From: Balneolaceae bacterium
Lineage (GTDB): Bacteria > Bacteroidota > Rhodothermia > Balneolales > Balneolaceae
Length of the DNA stretch: 64,000 nt
NCBI GenBank assembly: GCA_020832285.1
Contig: JAFIFB010000085.1
Span: 1 to 64,000 of the forward strand
Reading direction: 5' to 3'
The notes below the pieces were generated by a model. That model worked only from the letters and a program-made list of their open reading frames with translations, made no database searches and was not told the origin of the DNA. Shown here piece by piece: positions 28,197 through 37,143 of the stretch. The position numbers were made by a program, and so were the translations under genes. Within the stretch, counting starts at the first letter, position 1. Each line of letters begins with the position of its first letter.

Positions 28197-28703
28197 CCCG
28201 GCCAACAATTTTGTGTTATAAACACGAAGTACTTACAATTAATTAAAAGTTTAGAATTGACTTACTTCGTTAATAGTTTACTAAAATTAAATTTACTAAA
28301 TAATGAAAATAACATATAGAAATACTGAAGGTTTTGCAAGATTTTTAATTGTTATTGAGTCAAAAAACTGCTTTAGTTTGGAGCAGATAGTTGATATAAC
28401 ATTTAAGATTTAAATAAAATTAAGGATATTTATCTATGAATCCAGAGATGAATTCGATATTGCGGATCAGATCTATAAAGATTTAATATCAAAGGTTTAC
28501 AAACTTCAAACTTTCTATAGATTGCGCTATGTGTACAAAATGAATAAATCATGAAAAAGTCTGGATATAGGTATTTAGTGCATCAAATGCTCTGTTTTAG
28601 AGGACAGCACCATTTTGATCTGATAACGATTATTCTGATCTTTACGGGTAATTTAGTTCTCAAAATAATTGACTAAAAATCACATAAAAAGAAGAGTATC
28701 AAC
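28197..28703. other. AT-rich intergenic region with decayed coding remnants
   Basis: About 500 bases before the E2 gene. A frame starting ATG 28303 encodes 36 residues to TAA at 28411-28413. The same frame then reopens through a charged stretch (YESRDEFDIADQIYKDL) to a TGA near 28552, as if one gene carried an in-frame stop. I cannot name the family. The rest looks like ordinary AT-rich spacer, with the E2 promoter presumably near its right end. Confidence 0.35.
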
Positions 28704-30461
28704 ATGGCAAAGGTAGAAGTTTTGATGCCCCAGATGGGCGAATCGGTAATGGAGGGGACGGTGATTGAGTGGGCAAAAAAAGTGGGTGACAAAGTGGAGG
28801 TGGACGAAACTCTGCTTGAAATTGCCACTGATAAAGTAGATACCGAAGTGCCATCACCAGAGGCTGGTGTATTGATTGAAATTTTGGTTAAAGAGGATGA
28901 AACTGTGGAAGTAGGCCAGCCGATTGCCGTGATTGATACCGAGGGTGACGCATCCTCGGTGACCGATAACTCATCGTCCGATGAGAAAAAAGAGAAAGAT
29001 TCTGCCGAAACTGAAGGTGAAGATTCGGAGGAAAAAGTCCAGGATGCCGAACCTGCTGCCAAAACAAGTTCAGATGGCCGGAGCGACGATGAAGGTAAGC
29101 GTATTGAGGTAGTGATGCCCCAGATGGGCGAATCAGTTATGGAAGGTACGGTAATTGAATGGGCCAAAAAGGTGGGTGATAAAGTAGAGGTAGACGAAAC
29201 TCTGCTCGAAATTGCTACTGACAAAGTGGATACCGAAGTGCCATCGCCAGAGGCAGGCACACTGATAGAAATTCTTGTAGAAGAAGGGGATACCGTGGAA
29301 GTCGGGCAAACTATCGCCATCATTGCCACCGGAAAAGCTGCAAATGCCTCTTCTAAAGAGAAACCATCCTCTTCCAAAGAAACTGCTGCATCAGAGAACG
29401 GTTCTCCTAAAAAGGAGGAGGCTGAAACGGTGGCAGCCGGATCGGAGCCGCAGCGGGAGGGTTCAGACGGACGCTTCTATTCACCGCTTGTTCGCTCTAT
29501 TGCCAAGGAAGAGGGAATCAGCATGAAAGAACTTGAAACGATTGAAGGCAGCGGGAAAGGCGGACGGGTTTCCAAGAGTGACATCCTGGCTTATCTGGAA
29601 GACAAAAAAGCCGGAAATGTGAAACCTCCTGCTGAGCAGAAGACCAGAGAGTCAGAAAAATCGGCTGCCGATGCAACCTCATCTGTTACAGGTGAAAAAG
29701 GAAAAATTTCTGCCGGTGAACTGAATTTATCACGACCCCATGAAAAAGTGGAGATTGTAAAAATGGACCGTATGCGCAAGATGATTGCCGAACACATGGT
29801 CCGGTCTAAGCAGACATCAGCTCATGTAACCACCTTCAGTGATGTGGATGTGAGCAACATTGTAAGATGGCGGGAAGCCAACAAAAACAAATTTTACGAA
29901 CATACTGGTATAAAGCTTACCTACACTCCAATTTTTATTGAAGCGTTTATTCAGGCAATCGGTGAATTTCCACTGATTAACAGCTCAGTGGATGGTGATG
30001 AAATTCACCTGAAGAAAGATATAAATTTTGGTATTGCCGTGGCATTGGGCGAAGGTGGTAAAGGGGGGTTAATCGTGCCCGTTATCAAGCAGGCACAGGA
30101 TAAAAACCTGGCAGGACTTGCAAAATCGGTAAATGACCTTGCAATTAAGGCGCGAGACAAAGATCTCAGCCCTGACGATTTAGTAGGCGGAACCATCACC
30201 CTTACCAATTACGGAAGTGTGGGAAATCTGATGGGAACCCCAATCATCAATCAGCCGCAGGTAGCTATATTTGGAACCGGGGTCATTGAGAAACGTCCTG
30301 TTGTCATTGAAACGGAGCAAGGAGATGTGATCGGCATCCGACACAAAATGTATCTCTCTATGAGTTATGATCATCGAGTTATTGATGGGGCACACGGGGG
30401 AGCGTTTATGAGCAGGGTAAAACAACTACTCGAAGATTTTGATCCGAAAAGGGCAATTTGA
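28704..30461 (+). CDS. Dihydrolipoamide acyltransferase (2-oxoacid dehydrogenase E2) with two lipoyl domains
   Basis: A 585-residue E2 core component. Lipoyl domains lie at residues 2-78 and 132-208, with lipoylated Lys44 and Lys174 in ATDKVDTEVPS. Residues 8-55 and 138-185 are identical between the two. A peripheral-subunit-binding domain (about 255-295, PLVRSIAKEEG) and the catalytic domain (about 345-585) with SYDHRVIDGAHG follow. Linkers are rich in Ser, Glu and Lys. It transfers an acyl group to CoA in the 2-oxoglutarate or branched-chain complex; I cannot decide which. E1 and E3 are not adjacent. Confidence 0.88.
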   Translation: MAKVEVLMPQMGESVMEGTVIEWAKKVGDKVEVDETLLEIATDKVDTEVPSPEAGVLIEILVKEDETVEVGQPIAVIDTEGDASSVTDNSSSDEKKEKDSAETEGEDSEEKVQDAEPAAKTSSDGRSDDEGKRIEVVMPQMGESVMEGTVIEWAKKVGDKVEVDETLLEIATDKVDTEVPSPEAGTLIEILVEEGDTVEVGQTIAIIATGKAANASSKEKPSSSKETAASENGSPKKEEAETVAAGSEPQREGSDGRFYSPLVRSIAKEEGISMKELETIEGSGKGGRVSKSDILAYLEDKKAGNVKPPAEQKTRESEKSAADATSSVTGEKGKISAGELNLSRPHEKVEIVKMDRMRKMIAEHMVRSKQTSAHVTTFSDVDVSNIVRWREANKNKFYEHTGIKLTYTPIFIEAFIQAIGEFPLINSSVDGDEIHLKKDINFGIAVALGEGGKGGLIVPVIKQAQDKNLAGLAKSVNDLAIKARDKDLSPDDLVGGTITLTNYGSVGNLMGTPIINQPQVAIFGTGVIEKRPVVIETEQGDVIGIRHKMYLSMSYDHRVIDGAHGGAFMSRVKQLLEDFDPKRAI

Positions 30462-30476
30462 ATGTGTTGATCCAGG

Positions 30477-30513
30477 GAAAAGCGGTAGAGAAAATCTGAC
30501 GCTTTTCTTTTTT
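30477..30513 (+). terminator. Intrinsic terminator after E2 gene
   Basis: A perfect stem GAAAAGCG/CGCTTTTC with a 15-base loop followed by six T, 16 bases after the stop codon. Confidence 0.85.
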
Positions 30514-30553
30514 CGGAATCCCGGGAAAAGGGCATGTCAATAAAACTACCAGC

Positions 30554-31402
30554 ATGGATATCTGCAAAACGATTGATGAAACAAGGGAAACGATCCGTAA
30601 ACTAAAAGCCGGAGGCAAACGCATTGCTCTGGTGCCAACTATGGGAGCTCTTCACCCGGGCCATCTTTCTCTTATTCGCCTTGGCCGGCGCTACGCAGAC
30701 CATGTAGTCGTGTCAATTTTTGTCAACCCTGCTCAGTTTGGTCCTAACGAAGATTTTGACACCTATCCCCGGGAACTGGAGGAAGATATTAAGAAGTGCC
30801 GGAAAGCAGAAGTTTCTCTTGTTTTCGCACCGGATAAAGATGAAATTTATGACGATGAATCTTTCTTTACAATTCGCATCAACCGGCTGAATGAGCAGAT
30901 GTGCGGAGCCAGCCGTCCGGGATTTTTTGAAGGTGTGATGCTGATTGTAAACAAGCTTTTTAACATTATCACGCCAGATGTAGCCGTTTTTGGCCAGAAA
31001 GATATTCAGCAGTTCCAGATGATCAGCCGTATGATCGAAGAGTTTAATCACGATATTGAGCTGGTAATGGGAGCGATTCAGCGTGCCAATGACGGATTGG
31101 CGCTCAGCAGCCGCAACGCTTATCTGAGTACAGAGGAGAGAACAACCGCTCCGGGATTATATCGTGCTCTGCAATATATCGAAAAACAGATCAAAAGCGG
31201 GGTACATAAAACTACACTGTTAATCGATCATCAGAAAAGTGAACTGGAGGCAAAAGGTTTCAAAATTGATTATATTAGTTTGTTTTCCCTGAAAACACTA
31301 GAACCTGCAGGTACGTTACAACATAATCAGAAATATATACTGGCTGGTGCTGTATGGCTTGGGAAAACCCGGCTGATTGATAATATACTGATCGAATTAT
31401 AA
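30554..31402 (+). CDS. panC: Pantoate-beta-alanine ligase
   Basis: A 282-residue enzyme that joins pantoate and beta-alanine with ATP to make pantothenate. Motifs are the nucleotide-binding PTMGALHPGHLSLI (HIGH-like), VVSIFVNPAQFGPNEDF, VFGQKDIQQFQMI, and LALSSRNAYLS. The length is normal. It precedes panD by 15 bases, giving a two-gene pantothenate unit that supplies beta-alanine and uses it. panB is not in the window. Confidence 0.95.
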   Translation: MDICKTIDETRETIRKLKAGGKRIALVPTMGALHPGHLSLIRLGRRYADHVVVSIFVNPAQFGPNEDFDTYPRELEEDIKKCRKAEVSLVFAPDKDEIYDDESFFTIRINRLNEQMCGASRPGFFEGVMLIVNKLFNIITPDVAVFGQKDIQQFQMISRMIEEFNHDIELVMGAIQRANDGLALSSRNAYLSTEERTTAPGLYRALQYIEKQIKSGVHKTTLLIDHQKSELEAKGFKIDYISLFSLKTLEPAGTLQHNQKYILAGAVWLGKTRLIDNILIEL

Positions 31403-31417
31403 GTAAGCTTTTGAGCC

Positions 31418-31834
31418 ATGAAATTAACCATGTTTAAATCGAAACTACATCAGATGAAGGTTACCGAGGCCAATCTGATGTATGAAGGGAGTATCACGAT
31501 AGATGAAGAACTGCTGGAAATAGCCAACATTCTGCCTTACGAAAAAGTAGCGGTTGTGAATATTACCAATGGTTCCCGACTTGAAACCTACACCATTCCC
31601 GGAGAGAGGGGAAGCCGTGTTTGCTGCATGAACGGAGCCGCTGCACGGTTAACACAGATTGATGACCGTATTATTGTGATTGCCTATGCTCTTTTAGAAT
31701 CCGAAGAAGCCAAAAAGCACAAGCCCACTGTGGTGATTGTGGACGAAAACAACGATCCTAAACAAATTCTTGAACAGAGCGTGGAAGGTAAAAGCTATAG
31801 CCTTAAAAATGGCCATTCTGATAGCTCTGATTAA
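31418..31834 (+). CDS. panD: Aspartate 1-decarboxylase
   Basis: A 138-residue pyruvoyl enzyme producing beta-alanine from aspartate. The self-cleavage site YEGSIT puts the Gly-Ser bond at residues 24/25, with Ser25 becoming the pyruvoyl group. Also seen are [22 protein letters not shown] and the conserved NGAAARL. It is cotranscribed with panC and followed by a clear terminator. Confidence 0.95.
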   Translation: MKLTMFKSKLHQMKVTEANLMYEGSITIDEELLEIANILPYEKVAVVNITNGSRLETYTIPGERGSRVCCMNGAAARLTQIDDRIIVIAYALLESEEAKKHKPTVVIVDENNDPKQILEQSVEGKSYSLKNGHSDSSD

Positions 31835-31856
31835 ATACCTGCTGCTAACTTTTTTT

Positions 31857-31886
31857 AAGCTTGTGTATCCCGCACAGGCTTTTTTT
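31857..31886 (+). terminator. Intrinsic terminator of panCD
   Basis: Stem AAGCTTGTG/CACAGGCTT with one G-U pair, loop TATCCCG, followed by a T tract. Confidence 0.85.
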
Positions 31887-32319
31887 GTTTTCTAAACCTG
31901 GGAAAACCCGATTTATTTTTACACAATTTACAATTTTTGTGAAACTGCTCTGCTACTCTGTATGATGTTCCGGGTTTTCAGTTCAGAGCCCATTTTATTA
32001 GTTTTTTATGCCAATCTGATAATCTCCCTTTCGCCTTAATTTGCCTGATTTGATTCAAATTTCAAGCCAGGCTAAAATTTTTTCATTTTTATTTAAAATT
32101 AACTTCTGTTTATTCAAGAATTTAATTATAATACGCTTTCAATTATTATAATGGTAGTATTTACGATCGGGTATGTAGATCTATTCAGTCTCTTATGTAT
32201 TCCTTTATGGGATAAGCAAGAGTTTTTATAAAAATCTTGGCAAGAGAAATAATTTTATTCCTTATAAAAGGTTTTCAACTAAGCGGATCAATCAGGGAAT
32301 GTAAAAAAATAATCTATCC
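31887..32319. other. Intergenic region upstream of export operon
   Basis: About 430 AT-rich bases with no gene. A hairpin GCCTG/CAGGC at 32043-32072 encloses the palindrome ATTTGA-T-TCAAAT (32048-32060) and is followed by a T-rich tract. It could be a terminator for readthrough or a control site. The export operon promoter should lie in the right half. Confidence 0.4.
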
Positions 32320-33642
32320 ATGAGCAGAAAAATAATATATACTGTTCTCTCTATAGGCTTTCTGGTTGCAGTTTGGGCTTTTTTAGGAAAGGATTCAGGG
32401 GAGCAGCTTGACATATTTGTCAGTCCGAAAGAAGGTGATTTTAAAGTAACCGTTACGACTACCGGCGAACTTCGTGCCAAAAATTCTATTCAGATCAGGG
32501 GCCCGCAGGGTGCACGCGACATTCAGATCTGGAATATGACAATTCAAAATCTTGTGCCCGAGGGAACCATTGTTCAAAAGGGCGATCCTGTGGCAGAACT
32601 GGATCGCTCAGAGGTGATGACCCGCCTGCAAAATGCTCAGCTGGAAGTACAGCGTGCGGAATCCCAGTTTGAACAGGCTCAATTAGACAGTTCTCTCACA
32701 CTTACCCAGGCACGCGATAATCTTGAGAATCTCACCTTCCAGCTCGAAGAACGCCAGATTGCAGTAGAGCAGTCGGTGTATGAATCTCCGGCTGTTCAGC
32801 GTCAAACGCAGATTGAACTGGAACGAACCGAACGACAGCTTGCCCAGGAGAAACAAAATTACAGAACGAGAGTGCTTCAGTCTGAAGCGAGTTTGAGAGA
32901 AATTGAAGCTACACTTACCCAGGAACGCAATAATCTGGAGCGTATCATGCGGGTAATGAACGGATTTACTATTCTTGCTCCTGAGAACGGAATGGTGGTT
33001 TATACCCGTAACTGGCAGGGTCGAAAAACAACAACTGGTAGCACTGTTAATGCGTTTGATCCGGTTGTTGCCGAGCTGCCCGATTTCAGTGCGATGGAGT
33101 CGCTGACCTATGTGAACGAAGTGGATATTCAAAAAATCAGGACCGGCCAGACAGTTCAGATCGGCCTGGATGCGATCCGTGATAAAGAGCTGACGGGCGT
33201 TGTAACTTCAGTGGCCAACATCGGGGAACAGCGCCCGAATTCCCACTCTAAAGTGTTTGAGGTGAAAATTGAGATCAATGAATCGGACACCACTCTTCGT
33301 CCGGCTATGACCACAAGCAACGACATTTTGATCGAAACCATCGAAAATGCACTTTTTGTGCCGCTTGAGGCAGTGCACGCATATGATTCGAACCATTTTG
33401 TCTTTAAACGGGATGGTATTCAAACAGTGATGCAGCAAATAGTGATGGGAGCCGCCAACGATAACGATGTTGTAATCCTGGAGGGACTCACCCCAGATGA
33501 TCAGGTACTCATTTCCATGCCGCCCGATACCTCTGGAATGAGAAAAAATATGTTACCGGAAGATGTGCTTGACCAATACCTGGATGAGCAGGAACCGGAA
33601 GAGACACCGGAGCAGGAAATTGAAATTGTTGAATTGCCGTAA
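32320..33642 (+). CDS. Periplasmic adaptor (membrane fusion) protein of efflux system
   Basis: A 440-residue HlyD/MacA-type adaptor. An N-terminal membrane anchor (about 5-25) is followed by a beta-barrel/lipoyl segment (VTVTTTGELRAKNSIQI), a long coiled coil (about 100-205, Gln/Glu-rich), the second lipoyl half (FTILAPENGMVVY) and beta-barrel domains. The acidic C-terminus (about 415-440) is Glu-Pro rich. It would link the inner-membrane permease to the TolC channel encoded downstream. First gene of a three-gene unit with 70- and 146-base gaps. Confidence 0.85.
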   Translation: MSRKIIYTVLSIGFLVAVWAFLGKDSGEQLDIFVSPKEGDFKVTVTTTGELRAKNSIQIRGPQGARDIQIWNMTIQNLVPEGTIVQKGDPVAELDRSEVMTRLQNAQLEVQRAESQFEQAQLDSSLTLTQARDNLENLTFQLEERQIAVEQSVYESPAVQRQTQIELERTERQLAQEKQNYRTRVLQSEASLREIEATLTQERNNLERIMRVMNGFTILAPENGMVVYTRNWQGRKTTTGSTVNAFDPVVAELPDFSAMESLTYVNEVDIQKIRTGQTVQIGLDAIRDKELTGVVTSVANIGEQRPNSHSKVFEVKIEINESDTTLRPAMTTSNDILIETIENALFVPLEAVHAYDSNHFVFKRDGIQTVMQQIVMGAANDNDVVILEGLTPDDQVLISMPPDTSGMRKNMLPEDVLDQYLDEQEPEETPEQEIEIVELP

Positions 33643-33712
33643 TCGTAAACAAAGAAATAGAGAGCGATAAATTCTTATACCCTGAACCTGATTATCTATT
33701 CGAAAGCGGACT

Positions 33713-35056
33713 ATGATTCAAATTTTTCTTTATAACCTGGATATTGCGATAGAGGCGATTAAACAGAACAAGCTTCGTTCCCTGCTTACCTCCCTGGGGA
33801 TTATTTTCGGGGTTGCATCTGTAATAGCGATGCTCGCCATCGGAAGCGGTGCCCAGCAGGAGATACTTGCAAATATGCAGCTCCTCGGTACCAACAATGT
33901 GATCATTCAGCCCGTGATTGAACAGCGAGAGGGAGAATTAGATGATGAAAAGGAGGAACTGTACTCCCAGAGGAGATATTCACCGGGTCTTACGCTCGAA
34001 GATTTGTACAGCATTCAGCGGTTAATTCCTCATGTTCACTCCGTTTCGCCCGAAATTATTTACGATACTCAGTTCATTCGTTCCGGCCAGATGCGATCCG
34101 GAAAATTGGTCGGTGTGAACAGTGACTATTTTGAAATCAACAACTTTGAAATTATTTCAGGAAGTAATTTCACATCCACACACTTTCAGGAAGCCATGCC
34201 AGCGGCAATAATCGGTTATGGAGTCCGGACCCGTTTTTTTGCCGGTGAAGATCCCCTCGGTAAAAAAATCAAAGCTGGCAATGTATGGTTCACAGTTGTG
34301 GGGGTTCTGCAGGAACGGCAGCTCACTTCCAGTCAGATTGAAAACCTCGGAATTCGTGATTATAACATGGATATTTTTGTACCCGCAGAAAGTATTTTGC
34401 TGCGCTATGGAAACCGTGCAGTGGTTACCCACCGTGATATCCAGGCCGAACAGGCGCAGCAGTCGGGGAGCAGCGGGACTTCTGTAAGGCCAAGAGATGA
34501 AAATTATCACCAGCTTAACCGTGCGATTGTGCAGGTTTCGGACAATACATACAGTGTTACGGTTGCAGAAATTATCTCCCGGATGCTGGAACGCAGACAT
34601 AATCAGGTCGTCGATTTCGAGATTATCGTTCCGGAACTTCTTTTGCAGCAGGAACAGCGTACTAAACGAATTTTTAATATTGTATTGGCATCTATCGCCT
34701 CCATTTCACTGTTGGTGGGCGGAATCGGTATCATGAATATCATGCTGGCTTCTGTGGTTGAACGCTATCGTGAAATCGGGGTAAGGAGAGCCGTTGGAGC
34801 GAAACGGCAGGATATACAGCTTCAGTTTTTAACCGAAGCACTTGCTATCAGTGTTACGGGTGGATTTGTTGGAATTGTTCTTGGAATCGGGTTCAGCTAC
34901 ATCATCGAAATCACTGCTGGGATTACCGCAATTGTCACACTTGGATCCATCCTGATCTCTTTTGGAGTTGCCACAGCCATTGGTGTTATTTTTGGTTTTT
35001 TCCCGGCCAAGAGAGCTGCAGAACAGGAACCGGTTACCGCACTCAGACATGAATAA
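33713..35056 (+). CDS. MacB-like ABC transporter permease without ATPase domain
   Basis: A 447-residue protein with an N-terminal membrane helix (KLRSLLTSLGIIFGVASVIA), a large periplasmic MacB_PCD domain (about 45-310) and a C-terminal FtsX domain with three helices (about 325-440) ending in KRAAEQEPVTALRHE. This is the permease half of MacB; the nucleotide-binding domain is absent both from the protein and from the neighbourhood. An ATPase from another locus must energise it, or one has been lost. Confidence 0.85.
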   Translation: MIQIFLYNLDIAIEAIKQNKLRSLLTSLGIIFGVASVIAMLAIGSGAQQEILANMQLLGTNNVIIQPVIEQREGELDDEKEELYSQRRYSPGLTLEDLYSIQRLIPHVHSVSPEIIYDTQFIRSGQMRSGKLVGVNSDYFEINNFEIISGSNFTSTHFQEAMPAAIIGYGVRTRFFAGEDPLGKKIKAGNVWFTVVGVLQERQLTSSQIENLGIRDYNMDIFVPAESILLRYGNRAVVTHRDIQAEQAQQSGSSGTSVRPRDENYHQLNRAIVQVSDNTYSVTVAEIISRMLERRHNQVVDFEIIVPELLLQQEQRTKRIFNIVLASIASISLLVGGIGIMNIMLASVVERYREIGVRRAVGAKRQDIQLQFLTEALAISVTGGFVGIVLGIGFSYIIEITAGITAIVTLGSILISFGVATAIGVIFGFFPAKRAAEQEPVTALRHE

Positions 35057-35202
35057 GGGAAGAATTGAAATTGAGCATCAAGTTAACGAATCAAACTCTG
35101 CGAGTATCTTCAGCGGATTAACTTACTCAGGTTATGAAATACAAAATTCTTAACCCTGTAAACAACTGTTACAAACCATAAATCGATAACTCAAATTTCT
35201 GA

Positions 35203-36702
35203 ATGACATCATCCATCATGAGGAAAAAACAAACTTTCTGCCTGCTTCTTTTTTTGTTGATTACAATGCCGGATTTGCAATACGCTTATGCCCAGGAAAC
35301 GGAGGAAATCCATACGATGACTCTCCGCGAAACTATCGGCCTGGCGATTGAACTCAGTCCGCTTTCACGTTCAGCCCGTTACTCTCTTCTCGCCAGTGAG
35401 TGGCGATACAAATCGTACAGGGCCGACCTTTTTCCCGGTTTAACACTGTCGGGAGATGCCCCAAACTACCGGCGTGCATTCCGCGAGAATTTTAATCCCG
35501 ATGGCACAACTTCACTCATCTATTCGCAGCAGTCGAACGCTTCAGTCGGTTTATCGGTCAGTCAGCCTATTATGCATACCGGAGGGAACCTCTCTCTTTC
35601 TACAGGAATTGCACGCCTGGGTATTTTTGCAGATGAGAACACTTACCTCTGGAGCTCCACTCCACTTGTTGTTGGCTACAGCCAGCCCATTTTCCAGTAC
35701 AACGATTTGAGATGGAGAAACAGAATGGAGCCACTCCAGCTTCAGATTGCCCAGAAGCAATACGTGGAAGCGATGGAAGACCTCTCCTTTACCGTAACCC
35801 AGCGCTATTTTGATGTGTTGCTTTCCAAGATTAACCTGGATATTGCAGAGTTCAATGTTGCGGTGAACGACTCCATCTACAACATTTCGCAAGGCCGGTA
35901 CAATGTTGGAAATATTGCAGAAAACGACCTGCTTCAGTCGGAGTTACAGTTACGCAATGCCGAATCGTCACTGACACAGGCACAGATCAATTACGATCAG
36001 CAGATCAACAACTTCAGGCTGCTTCTGGGGCTTGATCCCGGTGCCCCGATTGATGTGGAAATTCCGGACGAAATGCCTGATTTTTTTGTGGACGAACAGA
36101 CGGCCCTGGAGATGGCAAGGCGAAATAACAGCACCTCCCTCGATTTTGACCTTCAAACAATCGAAGCCGAACGCAACCTGGATATGGCGCAAAAACAGAG
36201 CTCTTTTTCAGCAACTATACAGGCCAATTTCGGGTTGAACCAGACCTCTGAAAACTTTTCCGATCTGTACCAGGAGCCGCTCAACCAGCAGTTTGTAACC
36301 CTTAATTTCCAGGTACCAATTTTTAACTGGGGCAAAAACCGTGCGGAAATCAATTTTGCCAGAAATACCCAGCGACAGGTTGCTGATGACATTGCTTTTG
36401 AGCAAGCACAATTTGACCTCACGGTTCAGAATATGGTGGCAGAATTCCGTCAGCTGCGGGAGCAGGTAACCCTGGCCGAACTTTCCGACCAGATAGCTGA
36501 CCGGCGTTATGCTGTTGCCCGGAACCGGTACCGCATCGGCCAGATAGACATCACCAACCTGTTCATAGCCCAAAACGAACGAGATGCAGCCCTGCGAAAC
36601 TACATCCAGTCTCTTCGCAATTACTGGATGAGCATTTACAACCTCCGCCGCCTCACACTTTTTGATTTTGAACAGGAAGCGATGATTCGACACGATTTTT
36701 AG
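35203..36702 (+). CDS. TolC family outer membrane channel
   Basis: A 499-residue outer-membrane efflux protein. A signal peptide (about 1-35, ending AYAQE) precedes two OEP repeats of long helices and barrel strands (about 45-240 and 260-470). Typical phrases are LRETIGLAIELSP, YDQQINNFRLLLGLDPGA and ARNRYRIGQIDITNLFIAQN. It forms the exit duct for the adaptor and permease encoded just upstream. It is convergent with the amidase gene across a palindromic repeat element. Confidence 0.88.
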   Translation: MTSSIMRKKQTFCLLLFLLITMPDLQYAYAQETEEIHTMTLRETIGLAIELSPLSRSARYSLLASEWRYKSYRADLFPGLTLSGDAPNYRRAFRENFNPDGTTSLIYSQQSNASVGLSVSQPIMHTGGNLSLSTGIARLGIFADENTYLWSSTPLVVGYSQPIFQYNDLRWRNRMEPLQLQIAQKQYVEAMEDLSFTVTQRYFDVLLSKINLDIAEFNVAVNDSIYNISQGRYNVGNIAENDLLQSELQLRNAESSLTQAQINYDQQINNFRLLLGLDPGAPIDVEIPDEMPDFFVDEQTALEMARRNNSTSLDFDLQTIEAERNLDMAQKQSSFSATIQANFGLNQTSENFSDLYQEPLNQQFVTLNFQVPIFNWGKNRAEINFARNTQRQVADDIAFEQAQFDLTVQNMVAEFRQLREQVTLAELSDQIADRRYAVARNRYRIGQIDITNLFIAQNERDAALRNYIQSLRNYWMSIYNLRRLTLFDFEQEAMIRHDF

Positions 36703-36894
36703 GTGAGATAGAAGGATATTCAGCCTAATATCGTGTCAATGATAAAACATCGGGTAAAACCCGTGCCAAGGGCATCCCCTTGGGGCAAAGTTTATCACTT
36801 TCTTCAAAATTGGAAGATTTTAAATAAAAAAACTTTGCAGGTTTCTTACGAAATTTCAGGCTACCAGTTACAGATTGTTTTAGCCCTATCCACT

Positions 36895-37043
36895 TGGACC
36901 CACCCCCCGGCCCCTTCCTATGCCGCAAACACACGGCACAAGGAAGGGGTGACTCTTTTGTTGAGTGTTTGCCTTCGAAATAGGTGAAAGCCCCTCCTTG
37001 CGGCGTGCTTTTTTCGCCGGAGGGAGGGGTTGGGGTGGGTCCA
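36895..37043. repeat. 149 bp composite palindromic element
   Basis: Outer arms TGGACCCACCCC and GGGGTGGGTCCA (12 bases, perfect) enclose two independent hairpins. The first is CCCCTTCCT...AGGAAGGGG with inner TGCCG/CGGCA (36911-36949). The second is CCCCTCC...GGAGGGG with inner GGCG/CGCC (36991-37029). The whole can fold as a three-way junction on either strand. A half copy occurs at 25067-25103. It lies between convergent genes (TolC and amidase) and could terminate both transcripts. It looks like a dispersed palindromic unit rather than an insertion sequence; no transposase is present. Confidence 0.75.
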
Positions 37044-37143
37044 CAATGATCGAAATTATAACTCTCCATATAGAAGTGGATTTCAGTCACTTCTGAAATA
37101 GTGTTGCCCTTCTTTTTTGGACAGAATTAGTTGTTACACAACA

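Noticed and set aside
28673-29377. 234-codon Ser/Thr-rich minus-strand frame over the E2 gene
   Set aside because: It arises from the antisense of the duplicated lipoyl domains and the Ser/Glu linkers, and repeats exactly where the domains repeat.
36725-37090. Frames on both strands over the TolC-amidase gap
   Set aside because: They run through the palindromic element and encode low-complexity Pro/Gly-rich sequence created by the GC-rich arms.
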